From the NCBI GenBank assembly GCA_026707185.1, contig JAPOXI010000037.1:1-58191 (forward strand): a stretch of DNA of 58,191 bases, in the 5' to 3' direction. This DNA is from Chloroflexota bacterium (GTDB lineage Bacteria > Chloroflexota > UBA11872). A program made the translations under genes and the position numbers. Positions 25,779-34,251 of this stretch are shown piece by piece. The first letter of the stretch is position 1. The number at the start of each line of letters is the position of its first letter. Under the pieces are notes generated by a model, which made no database searches, was not told the DNA's origin, and worked only from the letters and a program-made list of their open reading frames with translations.

Positions 25779-27531
25779 GAGCCGAACTCGGCGCGGCTGA
25801 AGACGTGGTCGAGCTGGCACGGGCCTCGCGCCAGAGCCGGCGCGCAAACAACGCACCCAGCGCCAGGATGGCCAGCGTCCGCGCCACCACCAGGATCCAT
25901 AGCACCCACGGGAGCTCCGACCAGAGCACGAAGTAGGCGGGGTATTCCAGCAGCGCCAGGACTGACAGGCCGGTGGCAATCAGGAAACCGCGACCGCCGG
26001 GAAAGGCCAGCAACGCGAAGGGCAGCAGCCAGACCATGAACTGTGGCGACCACCCCCGCAGATACAAAGCGAAAGCCGACAGCGCCAGGCCAGTTGACCA
26101 CACCACGGACGCTGGCGTGGGCGGCGACCGTCGCAGGGCCAGCACCGCATAGAGTGCCGCGAGGGCGGCGGCCGTGCCCCACCAGGCCGCGGCGGGCAGA
26201 TCCGGCGTGTAGTTGAACTCGAGAGCCGTGTCCGGTGACTGTCGGTAGCGGTGGATCCACCCGAAGCCGAAGTAGCCGTCGGCCAGCGCCCAGACCGTTT
26301 CCCAGCCCGGTCGCAGCAGCATGTTCTGGATCGAGGCTACGAAGAACTCACGCCCAATCACCGCCAGCGGCGCCAGGGCCCCGATCACCGCCGTGGCCGC
26401 GAGGCCCAGGTAGCGCGACCGCGCCGCCCATGGTTGCCCTGCCAGCAGCGCTGGCAGGGCCGCTCCCGGAAACAGCTTGGTAAGCACGCCCAACGCGATG
26501 GCCAGGGACGCCGTATGGCGCCGTTCACGAATCACCAGGTACACGCCCAGCAGCATGAAGAACACGGCAATCGATTCGAAATGCCGGTTGGCGATGTAGA
26601 TCGGATAGAAGAGCGCGGCATAGGCCGCGGCCGTTACGAGCCCGCGCGGCTCGTCCCACACGCGTATCGCTATGGCGTGAATCAGCCAGAGGATGCCGGC
26701 CTCGAATCCGACCATCATCAGGCCGAACAACACCTGGAACGCGGCCTCGTCGCCGCCCAGCGGCACGCTCAAGAGCTTCAGCCCCGATGCGGTCCACGGG
26801 AACACCGGCGGGTATTCCACCCAGTAGTCCAGGTATGGCTGCAGGCCTTGCAGGGCGAGGCGGGCGCGCTGCTCGTAGGCGCCCACATCGCTGCCGCGTT
26901 CAAAGAGCCCGATTGGCCGCCACAGCAGGGCCAGTCCCAGCCGCAGCACCACGAACTGCACGAAGATCAGGCCAAACGTCAACCGCGCGAATCTGCTGCC
27001 CGCCAGACCCGACATGGCGTCGCGCACAATGCGAAGTGGCGAAAGCCGCACGCCATCCAGGCTGAGCGGCAGCCACAGGACCTGGCCTGCGACCCAGACG
27101 CCGATAGGTACGGCCCACAGCCAGCGCAGGTCATCGGTCTGGAGCAGGCGATGGTTCACGGCGTCGGATACGAACGCCATGACCACCAGCGTCACCGGCG
27201 CAAGCAGCGGCCAGTGGGTCAGCGCCTGGCCGGCCAACACGTCGTCAACCCGGCGCCGCGCCACAAACGCCACCAGCAACACGCTGGCCAGGCTCCACCC
27301 GGCAGCGGCCGCGACTGTGACAGCGCAGGTGAGCGCCCAGGCGGCGCTGATTCCGCCCAGGGTCGTTCGCCCCTCGCGCATCAGCGCAATGAACGCGGCA
27401 AGTCCGGCAATCAGCACCAGCGTGACCACGAGGGCGGCGATTCCGCGCCATCGCAGCGCGGAGTATGCCGGACCGTCGGCGACCGTCACGTCTCCCGCGG
27501 CGTTGCTTCCAGCCGGCTGCTCAGGCGTCAA
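25771..27531 (-). CDS. Polytopic GT-C type (GT87-like) glycosyltransferase
   Basis: A 586-residue protein with about 14 hydrophobic helices. Loop 1 of the catalytic half has FERGSDVGAYEQRAR, then YWVEYPPVFPW, a typical GT-C acidic and YPP arrangement; ANRHFESIAVFFMLLGVYL and ALGVLTKLFPGAALP follow, and GWSPQFMVWLLPF lies near the end. The N-terminal ~190 residues are an extra hydrophobic module. Likely transfers a sugar from a lipid-phosphate donor outside the membrane. The TTG start is weakly supported; a GTG 14 codons later is possible. Begins 10 bases after the metallophosphoesterase stop. Confidence 0.72.
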   Translation of the reverse strand: MTPEQPAGSNAAGDVTVADGPAYSALRWRGIAALVVTLVLIAGLAAFIALMREGRTTLGGISAAWALTCAVTVAAAAGWSLASVLLVAFVARRRVDDVLAGQALTHWPLLAPVTLVVMAFVSDAVNHRLLQTDDLRWLWAVPIGVWVAGQVLWLPLSLDGVRLSPLRIVRDAMSGLAGSRFARLTFGLIFVQFVVLRLGLALLWRPIGLFERGSDVGAYEQRARLALQGLQPYLDYWVEYPPVFPWTASGLKLLSVPLGGDEAAFQVLFGLMMVGFEAGILWLIHAIAIRVWDEPRGLVTAAAYAALFYPIYIANRHFESIAVFFMLLGVYLVIRERRHTASLAIALGVLTKLFPGAALPALLAGQPWAARSRYLGLAATAVIGALAPLAVIGREFFVASIQNMLLRPGWETVWALADGYFGFGWIHRYRQSPDTALEFNYTPDLPAAAWWGTAAALAALYAVLALRRSPPTPASVVWSTGLALSAFALYLRGWSPQFMVWLLPFALLAFPGGRGFLIATGLSVLALLEYPAYFVLWSELPWVLWILVVARTLAILALGALFARRLWREARASSTTSSAAPSSAHA

Positions 27532-27541
27532 GCGGCGGCGC

Positions 27542-28279
27542 TCAGGCCGGCGCGATACCGGTCAACAGCGTGCGCGCGAAGGCATCCGTCAACGGAACGC
27601 CAAGCGCCTTCACCTCGGCGTGGGCCCCGCGAAAGTCGTACTCCACCCGCCGCAGTTCGGCTGACCAGCGGCCGCCGGCGTCGTCAAGCACGGCATAGGT
27701 CGCCAGTCCCGGTTGTCCGTCGTGCGAGCGGCCGACCGCGCCGCAGTTCACGGCCAGCACGTTGCCGGCGTGCCGAATCATGGCGGTGTGCGTGTGCCCG
27801 CTGACGACGGCCGTGGCTTCAGTGGGGCCGATCACTCGAGCCACAGATTCTTCATCGTCGTGGCGGCTCCAGCCGGTCTCGTCGTCGCCCGGCGAGCCAT
27901 GCACCACCAGTAGCGTGCCCGCCGGTGACTCGATGCTGGCCTGCCGCGGCATGGCGCCCAGCCTGCGAACCAGGTCCGGTCCCAACCGCGCGGCAGCCCA
28001 GGCGACGTTGATCGGCATGTGCCCGACCGGTGGACCCGTAGGCTTGCCGATCGAGGAGAACTTCGGGCCAAGGGTGGCGATGTAGCGGTCCGTATTCCCC
28101 TGCACCAGCCGCCAGCCCAGGTCCAGCACCCGCTCCCAACACTCGCGCGGCCTCGAGCCGAACAATGCCGCGTCGCCACCAAACACCACCTCGTCCGCGC
28201 CAACCCGCCGCAAGTCGACCAGCACCGCGAACAGTGCGTGGCGGTTGCCGTGAATATCGGTAACGACTGCGATCCGCAT
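27542..28279 (-). CDS. Metallophosphoesterase (YfcE/MJ0936-like)
   Basis: A 245-residue calcineurin-like phosphoesterase. The metal-binding set is complete: D8 and H10 in DIHGN, D36 in GGD, N62 in GNTD, a later VVHG and GHTHT near residue 161. GNTD in place of GNHD is common in the YfcE/MJ0936 branch, which hydrolyses phosphodiesters or small phosphomonoesters; the substrate cannot be read. No signal peptide, so cytoplasmic. First gene of the seven-gene minus-strand operon running to the Gfo/Idh-NIL gene. Confidence 0.9.
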   Translation of the reverse strand: MRIAVVTDIHGNRHALFAVLVDLRRVGADEVVFGGDAALFGSRPRECWERVLDLGWRLVQGNTDRYIATLGPKFSSIGKPTGPPVGHMPINVAWAAARLGPDLVRRLGAMPRQASIESPAGTLLVVHGSPGDDETGWSRHDDEESVARVIGPTEATAVVSGHTHTAMIRHAGNVLAVNCGAVGRSHDGQPGLATYAVLDDAGGRWSAELRRVEYDFRGAHAEVKALGVPLTDAFARTLLTGIAPA

Positions 28280-28467
28280 CCTGCTCGCCAGCGTGCCCTA
28301 CCGTTCACGACTCTTCCAGTACGCCCGGGCCGTCGCCCAGGTCGTATGGGTTGCTCACCTCTCCGTTTGCGACGCCGACTTGAGCCTTCGCGCGGGTGCT
28401 GCCGTGGCTGTGCACGGCGGAGTTGCAAGGTCGCATCCGGGCGTGGCCGTGCGGAAAGAGTGCCCCC

Positions 28468-28665
28468 ATGGCGACCATGCCGATCGAAGAGCGTGTTGCC
28501 CGCGTAGAGGCGAACTACGCGCACCTGGCGACTAAGGCCGACCTGCAGGAGCTGAAGGCCTCACTCACACGCTGGGCCGCCGGACTTCTGATTGCGTGTC
28601 TGGTCTCGGCGCTCAGCGCGGCGGGCGCGGCCATCGTCACCCTGATCGTTCAACTCGCCAACTAG
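28468..28665 (+). CDS. Small coiled-coil plus transmembrane protein
   Basis: A 65-residue protein: a charged helix (IEERVARVEANYAHLATK, then ADLQELKASLTRW) with heptad-like spacing, followed by one membrane helix of about 22 residues and a short tail. Many environmental bacteria encode similar small proteins with a KADL-E-LK motif before a TM helix; none has an assigned role that I know. A purine-rich AAAGAG lies eight bases before the ATG; a second ATG three codons later is possible. Divergent from the metallophosphoesterase; nothing recognisable in the 188 bases between. Confidence 0.6.
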   Translation: MATMPIEERVARVEANYAHLATKADLQELKASLTRWAAGLLIACLVSALSAAGAAIVTLIVQLAN

Positions 28666-28831
28666 CCCAGACGCCTGGCCCTCATCCCCCGCCTCGGTCA
28701 GCTGCTCATCGCGTGCTCGATTCCTGCTCAGAAACCCCGGCGTCCAACGTCATGCTTGCTCTGTTAGCTTGAGGGCCTACCGCCGCTGACCCGATCGTCG
28801 GCGCTTTCGCACGCGGCGAATTGGCGAGATC

Positions 28832-29533
28832 TTGGACCTGACCGGACCTGCATTTGTCGTCGCCGCGATCATCGTGGCAGTCGCCCTGCTTGCCGTCATT
28901 GCCGGCTGGGTGATCTTCGGGGCCGCCTTCGTCCTGGCCGTAAACGCCGCACGTCACTTGCTGAAGGGCGCGTTTCACTGGATCCATTTTCTGATTGGCG
29001 GTCGCGCCGCGGATCTTCCTGACGCACCAGCCGCCGCGGCGGAGCCGGCAGTCAGCCGCGCGCCGCCGGTTCGTCGCGACCCGGCCGTGCGAGCCCAGGC
29101 CGCGAATGTCATGGCGCAGCGACAGCGGCGGAGTCGCCGGACGTTCGGCGCGCTCGTCTTGGGTGTCGCACTCATCGGATTGGTGGTCCTGGGCTACAAC
29201 CTCTGGCTGAATATTCTGGCGGAGCGGCGCGAGATTCGAGTCACGCACAGCATCTCCGAGGGAACCGAGAATCTCCCCGACTACCTCACCACTCAGATGA
29301 CCCTCGTAGCCGAATCGCCCGGCAACGCGGGCCTGGAGTGCACGGTAAAGCTGACCTGGACCGAATCAGGCACTACCCGACTTCTGAGCCGGGTGGTCCA
29401 GAACCCTGACCGCCTCAGCATTCGAGACGTGGCATTCAGTGACGGAATCCGCGAGAGCCCCCACTACAGCCAGTTTCCGGTCACTCTCATAACCAAAGGC
29501 TGCAGACCCTGGCGTGTGGAGACGTCCGGTTGA
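28832..29533 (+). CDS. Hypothetical two-helix membrane protein
   Basis: A 233-residue protein that I do not recognise. It has an N-terminal hydrophobic segment long enough for one or two helices (about 8-40), a basic and Ala/Pro-rich cytoplasmic-type linker ending RQRRSRRTF, a second helix (about 105-127), then about 100 residues of beta-rich sequence (THSISEGTEN, TLVAESPGN, LECTVKLTWTESG) with two cysteines. It starts at TTG; no better start exists in frame. Likely a surface-exposed domain held by the second helix. Not clearly cotranscribed with the LarA-like gene 72 bases later. Confidence 0.6.
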   Translation: MDLTGPAFVVAAIIVAVALLAVIAGWVIFGAAFVLAVNAARHLLKGAFHWIHFLIGGRAADLPDAPAAAAEPAVSRAPPVRRDPAVRAQAANVMAQRQRRSRRTFGALVLGVALIGLVVLGYNLWLNILAERREIRVTHSISEGTENLPDYLTTQMTLVAESPGNAGLECTVKLTWTESGTTRLLSRVVQNPDRLSIRDVAFSDGIRESPHYSQFPVTLITKGCRPWRVETSG

Positions 29534-29605
29534 CGTCGGATGCCATGTCATCGGGCGCGGTCGGCCGCATCTCAGCGACCGACCCTCCTTGGCTAGACTG
29601 CGCCC

Positions 29606-30865
29606 ATGCCATCCCCCGTGCCCGACATGCACCTGGTTCGGCAGACATTCAACGCCGTCGAGCTGGATGACCTCGAAGGACACCTGACCGGCGGGCTACG
29701 CCGTCAGCTTCAGCGAGCCGCGCTGCCGGCGGGCGCGTCCGTGGCCATTGCCGTGGGATCGCGCGGCGTCTCGCCGGTCGTCGAAGTCGTCCGAACCCTC
29801 GCGCGAGGGTTGCGCGAAGCGGGTTTGCAGCCGTTCGTCGTCCCCGCCATGGGCAGCCACGGGGGCGGCACGGCGGAGGGCCAGGAATCCGTCCTGGCCG
29901 ACTACGGGGTGCACGAACAGAGCGCCGGTGCTCCGGTTCGAGCCACCATGAACACCGTCGTGCTGGGCACCACGGCCTCCGGCATCACCGTCCACCTGGA
30001 TGCCGAAGCCGCGGCCGCCGACGGCGTGATCGTGATCGGCCGCGTCAAACCCCACACCGGCTTCCGCGGTCCGATCGAGAGCGGCCTGTGCAAGATGAGC
30101 GTCATCGGCCTCGGCAATCGCCGCGGCGCGGAGTCACTGCACGCCCATCCGCTGGCCACCGGAATCCCTGAAGCGGCGGCGGTCACCGTGGCATCCGGCC
30201 ACCTTCTTTGCGGCGTGGCGCTGGTTGAGAACGCCTTTGACCGCCCGGCCCGAGCCGAGGTCGTGCCCCCGGAAGCCTTTCACGCGACCGATGAGGCCCT
30301 ACTCAAGCTCGCCCGCGAACTCATGCCCCGGCTCCCCCTCAACAAGCTCGACGGCCTGGTTATCGACCGCATGGGCAAAAACATCTCCGGCTCCGGCATG
30401 GACCCGAACGTCGTCGGCATGTGGCGCCGTCTGAGCGAGCTTGACCGCACGCCCGACTACGGCTGGCTGGCCGTTCTGGGCCTGACCCCCGAGTCACACG
30501 GCAACGCCGTCGGCATCGGCCTGGCCGATCTCTGCAGCCGCAAGCTGGCCGACGCCATCGACCACGAAGCCCTGGCCATGAACACCCTCACCGCAATGGC
30601 GCTCCACGCCGCCAAGGTGCCGCTCACGCTGGCCACCGACCGCGCCTGCTACGAAACAGTCCTGCATTTGGCCGAGCGTTCGACCGACCAGCCACTCCGC
30701 ATCGGGCGGATCCGTAACACGCTCGAGCTCGAGACCTTCTGGGTCAGCGAGGGCGTGCTCAACGACTTGCCCGGGACCTGCGAGATCATCGACTCGGCCA
30801 GCCCGTTTGGATTTGATGCAGACGACGCCATCCTCGAGACCGGCGCGTTTGAACCGTCCGCCTGA
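29606..30865 (+). CDS. LarA-like (DUF2088) nickel-pincer-type isomerase family protein
   Basis: A 419-residue protein of the lactate racemase N-domain (PF09861) superfamily. H85 in PAMGSHGGG, H150 in RVKPHTGF and K163 in ESGLCKMSVIG sit where LarA has its cofactor- and substrate-binding His/His/Lys. GKNISGSGMDPNVVG is typical of a larger LarA-like subgroup. LarA enzymes racemise or epimerise 2-hydroxy acids with a nickel-pincer nucleotide; larB, larC and larE are not in this window. Next come two MFS carriers and a ROK kinase 33 bases on, suggesting a sugar-acid or 2-hydroxy-acid pathway (inference). Confidence 0.8.
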   Translation: MPSPVPDMHLVRQTFNAVELDDLEGHLTGGLRRQLQRAALPAGASVAIAVGSRGVSPVVEVVRTLARGLREAGLQPFVVPAMGSHGGGTAEGQESVLADYGVHEQSAGAPVRATMNTVVLGTTASGITVHLDAEAAAADGVIVIGRVKPHTGFRGPIESGLCKMSVIGLGNRRGAESLHAHPLATGIPEAAAVTVASGHLLCGVALVENAFDRPARAEVVPPEAFHATDEALLKLARELMPRLPLNKLDGLVIDRMGKNISGSGMDPNVVGMWRRLSELDRTPDYGWLAVLGLTPESHGNAVGIGLADLCSRKLADAIDHEALAMNTLTAMALHAAKVPLTLATDRACYETVLHLAERSTDQPLRIGRIRNTLELETFWVSEGVLNDLPGTCEIIDSASPFGFDADDAILETGAFEPSA

Positions 30866-30898
30866 CCGTCCACGGATACACCGGCGGCTGGCTCGCGC

Positions 30899-32065
30899 AT
30901 GACCATCGGCGGACGGCGCTCCGTCGTGCCGCGGTCCATGCCGTTCTATTTCACCGTCGGCCTGCTGCTTGCGATGCCGGGCCCATCGCTCGAAGCGGTG
31001 CGAGCTGACTTCAACCTCACCTATCTGCTGGTGGTCCTGACCTTGATCGTGCCCTCGATCTCCTACGCAAGCGGAACCATCATGGGCGGGCTGGTGGCGG
31101 ACCGGCTTGGACGACGCGCCACGCTCACCACGGGGGTGACCCTCCTCGTGATCGGGTTGCTGACATCCGGCGTTTCGCCGGCGCTGGGAGTGCTGCTGAT
31201 CGGAACCTGCCTGAATGGCTTTGGCTTCGGGCTAACGGAGGCCCCGCTCACCGCAACCATTTCGGATGTTGCCGGCGACGCAACCGGCCGCGCCATGACG
31301 ATCTCGCAGATGCCGTTTGGCTTCGGCGCGCTCACCGCGCCGCCACTGGTCGGCGCGCTGCTGCAGACGCCGATCGGGTGGCGCGGCGGCTATCTGGCCG
31401 CGGCCCTGCTGGTCATGCTGGCGGCGGTCGTGCTGCTGTCCGCGCGCATTCCGGCCGCGACCGCACGTCGCGCCGTCGGTGAATCTCTCGTCTCCGCCGT
31501 GATGCGTCCCGTGCCAATCCTCCTCGGCATGGTCATCATCGGCTATTTCAGCATGCAGCTTGGGCTCGGCGGGTTCCTGGCTGCCTACCTGGAAGCCGAC
31601 CATGGCTTCTCGCGCCCGGCCGCGGCCACCCTGGTCGCGGCCTTCTGGCTGGGAATCTCGCTCGGCCGGGTCATCGGTGCGTGGCTGGCGCTGCGCGTCC
31701 AGGCCTACGACCTGGCCCTCGGCAGTGCGGGCCTTTCGCTGATCTGCGCGATCGTCGTGGCCGCTGTTCCACAGCCCGCGGCAATCCTGGCCGCCGCGGT
31801 GCTGGCCGGTCTGGTGGCCGGACCGGCCTTTACCACCGTGGTCGGGCTTGGGGTGCGCTATCGACCGTCGGCGGCCGGCATGATCGCCGGGTTCATGCTC
31901 GCCATGGGCGGCACGGGATTCGCGGGGCTCTCGCTGCTCGCTGGCGCCGTTGCGGACGCGGTGTCCGTTCGTGCGGCGGTGGCTCTAATGCCGGTCACGC
32001 TTGGCGTTGCCTTCCTACTTCTATTGCTTGCGCGTCGGCTGCACACGGCCGAGTTGCGAAGTTGA
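30899..32065 (+). CDS. MFS transporter (first of tandem pair)
   Basis: A 388-residue carrier with 12 predicted hydrophobic helices. Motif A is GGLVADRLGRRA after TM2. The first helix is followed by MPGPSLEAVRADFNLTY, closely echoed in the next gene's FGPSVESIVEDFDLTY, so the two are tandem paralogues. The substrate is unknown; the context (LarA-like enzyme before, ROK kinase after) points to a sugar or sugar acid. Starts at ATG 33 bases after the LarA-like stop. Confidence 0.87.
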   Translation: MTIGGRRSVVPRSMPFYFTVGLLLAMPGPSLEAVRADFNLTYLLVVLTLIVPSISYASGTIMGGLVADRLGRRATLTTGVTLLVIGLLTSGVSPALGVLLIGTCLNGFGFGLTEAPLTATISDVAGDATGRAMTISQMPFGFGALTAPPLVGALLQTPIGWRGGYLAAALLVMLAAVVLLSARIPAATARRAVGESLVSAVMRPVPILLGMVIIGYFSMQLGLGGFLAAYLEADHGFSRPAAATLVAAFWLGISLGRVIGAWLALRVQAYDLALGSAGLSLICAIVVAAVPQPAAILAAAVLAGLVAGPAFTTVVGLGVRYRPSAAGMIAGFMLAMGGTGFAGLSLLAGAVADAVSVRAAVALMPVTLGVAFLLLLLARRLHTAELRS

Positions 32066-32090
32066 AGGCGATCAACACGTCGGAAGCTGG

Positions 32091-33290
32091 GTGCGCACCC
32101 TGATCCTGTCGGCCAGCATGTGGTTCTACGCCGCCGGTGGCGCCGCCATCAGCGTGTTTGGACCGTCGGTCGAGTCGATAGTCGAGGACTTCGACCTGAC
32201 GTACAGCCAGATCAGCCTGATCATCAGCATCATTTCCTTCGGATTCATCGCCGGATCGCTGGGCGGCGGTGCGGCGAGCGACCGGTGGGGACGTCGCGCG
32301 GTCCTGGTCCCGTCGGCCGCCGGAGCCTCGCTGTCCATGTTCTGGTTCGCGGCCAGCCCCACGTTCGGCTCGCTGCTGGCGGCCGGCTTCCTCATCGGGG
32401 CAACCTTCGGACCGGGCCTGGCGGCGGCAACGGCGCTGATCGCGGACCTCGCGCGCGAACGCAGCACCCGCGCCCTCAACCTCTTCAACACCGCGTTCGC
32501 GCTCGGCGCCATCGTGGCACCCGCGCTCGTGGCTGTCTGCCTGGCTTCCTTCACGAACTGGCGCGTCGCCTACGTGGTTGTGGCCGTCTGGTTCGCGTCC
32601 AGTGCCCTCCTCTTTGTGCGCCTCCCCTATCCGACCCGCGGCCATGCGGTTCCGCCCTTTCGAAGCATGGTCCGCGGGCTTACCTCGCCCGTGTCTGTCC
32701 TCCTGGGACTGGTGCTGATGCTGTACGTCGGCGTCGAGATCGCCTTCGGGGACTTCGGCGCGGCATTTATGGAGCGCACGCAGGGAATCCCGCGAGCGGC
32801 GGCCGCGGCCTCGGTCACCGCCTTCTGGACCGGCGTCCTGCTCGGGCGCCTGGTTGTCTACCGCCTCGCGGGCAGCTGGCGTGCGTCCAGCATCGTTCGC
32901 TGGTCGCTCGTGCTTGCCCTGGTCATGTCGGGGCTGGCGGCGCTGGCGGTCGCGCCGCCCCTGGCCATCCTCGGCTTCGTCCTGACGGGTGCCACGATTG
33001 GCGGGGTATTCCCCACAGCCCTGGGCATTGGCCTGCGCTTGAGGCCCGAGATCGCCGGCTCCCTCGCCGGCGGGCTGGCGGCCATGGCCAGCGTGGGCGG
33101 CGTGCTGCTGGCGCCCCTGATCGGCGCCGCGTCGGATGCGGCGGGCCCTCGAGGTGGCATGCTGCTCGCGCCGGCCTTCATCCTCGTGGCCATGGTGCTC
33201 TTCGAAATCGTCCAGGCACTGAGGCGTCGAAGCGCGCGCGATCCGGCCGGACTCGCGGCACCGCCGGTCAAGGGCTCCGTTGATGTTTGA
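32091..33290 (+). CDS. MFS transporter (second of tandem pair)
   Basis: A 399-residue carrier with 12 hydrophobic helices; motif A is GGGAASDRWGRRA. It starts at GTG after a GGAAG at short spacing; the longer frame reaches back into the previous gene and is not used. Similar in layout to the preceding MFS protein but diverged, so it may carry a different substrate or pair with it. The stop overlaps the ROK kinase start by eight bases, tying transport to phosphorylation. Confidence 0.87.
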   Translation: MRTLILSASMWFYAAGGAAISVFGPSVESIVEDFDLTYSQISLIISIISFGFIAGSLGGGAASDRWGRRAVLVPSAAGASLSMFWFAASPTFGSLLAAGFLIGATFGPGLAAATALIADLARERSTRALNLFNTAFALGAIVAPALVAVCLASFTNWRVAYVVVAVWFASSALLFVRLPYPTRGHAVPPFRSMVRGLTSPVSVLLGLVLMLYVGVEIAFGDFGAAFMERTQGIPRAAAAASVTAFWTGVLLGRLVVYRLAGSWRASSIVRWSLVLALVMSGLAALAVAPPLAILGFVLTGATIGGVFPTALGIGLRLRPEIAGSLAGGLAAMASVGGVLLAPLIGAASDAAGPRGGMLLAPAFILVAMVLFEIVQALRRRSARDPAGLAAPPVKGSVDV

Positions 33291-34251
33291 CCTGTCCAGG
33301 CCGGTCGGTGCCATCGACCTCGGCGGAACCAGCGTGCGCGCGGCCGTCGTTGACGTGAACGGCGGCATTACGGGCTTCGTGGCCGGCGCGACCGAAGCGT
33401 CCCAGGGGCCGGACGCGGTGATCGACCGCATCGTTGCCGTGTTGCGTAACTCGCTGACCCGCGCGGCCGTCGACATCTCGGAGCTCGTCGCCGTCGGCAT
33501 CGGCGCCCCCGGGCCGCTCGACTGGGACACCGGCGTCATTCACGAGGCGCCGAACTTGCCGGGCTGGACGGAAGTTCCGTTGGCGGCGCGTATCGCCGAT
33601 GCCATTGGCCTTCCGACATTCCTGGAAAACGACGCCAACGCCGCCGCGCTGGCCGAGAACCAGTACGGAGTCGCCCAGGGCTCCCGGAACATGCTTTATA
33701 TCACCGTCAGCACTGGCGTCGGCGGCGGCCTGATCCTGGACGGGGAACTCTGGCACGGCGCATACGGTAGCGCCGGCGAATTCGGTCACATGACGGTCGA
33801 CTTCGACGGCCCGCTGTGCGACTGCGGCAACCGGGGCTGTATCGAGGCCATTGCCGCCGGTCCCGACATCGCGGCCTGGGTCGTCAAACAGATCGCCGCG
33901 GGCCGCTCCAGCAGTCTCAGTGGCCAGACCGACCCGTCCGGCCGTGATGTCGTCGAAGCCGCGCAACAGGGCGACGCCCTCTCCGTGAGCGCCCTGGAGC
34001 GCGCCGGACGCGCCGTAGGTTTCGGCATCGTCAACGTCGCCCACCTCGTCAACCTGGACACCGTCGTGATCGGCGGCGGGATCGCCAACGCCGGCGACCT
34101 CCTGTTCGATCCGATCCGGGCCACGGTCCGCAGCCACCTGCTGGAAAGCACCGCGCCCAACTTGCGGCTTGAGCCCTGGTCGCTGGGCGAAGACGTCGGT
34201 CTACTTGGGGCGGCTGCCGCTGCCCGCTCGCGCCTGATCGGTGGCTCGTAG
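33283..34251 (+). CDS. ROK family sugar kinase (glucokinase-like)
   Basis: A 322-residue ROK protein with no N-terminal DNA-binding domain, so an enzyme rather than a repressor. AIDLGGTSVRAA is the ATP phosphate site, ENDANAAALAE carries the catalytic-base aspartate, TVSTGVGGGLILDG follows, and CDCGNRGCIEAIAAG is the ROK zinc motif (CxCGxxGCxE). Substrates in the family are glucose, N-acetylmannosamine, allose or fructose; not separable here. The ATG lies within the end of the MFS gene. Its last 51 bases overlap the convergent TolB-like gene. Confidence 0.92.
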   Translation: MFDLSRPVGAIDLGGTSVRAAVVDVNGGITGFVAGATEASQGPDAVIDRIVAVLRNSLTRAAVDISELVAVGIGAPGPLDWDTGVIHEAPNLPGWTEVPLAARIADAIGLPTFLENDANAAALAENQYGVAQGSRNMLYITVSTGVGGGLILDGELWHGAYGSAGEFGHMTVDFDGPLCDCGNRGCIEAIAAGPDIAAWVVKQIAAGRSSSLSGQTDPSGRDVVEAAQQGDALSVSALERAGRAVGFGIVNVAHLVNLDTVVIGGGIANAGDLLFDPIRATVRSHLLESTAPNLRLEPWSLGEDVGLLGAAAAARSRLIGGS

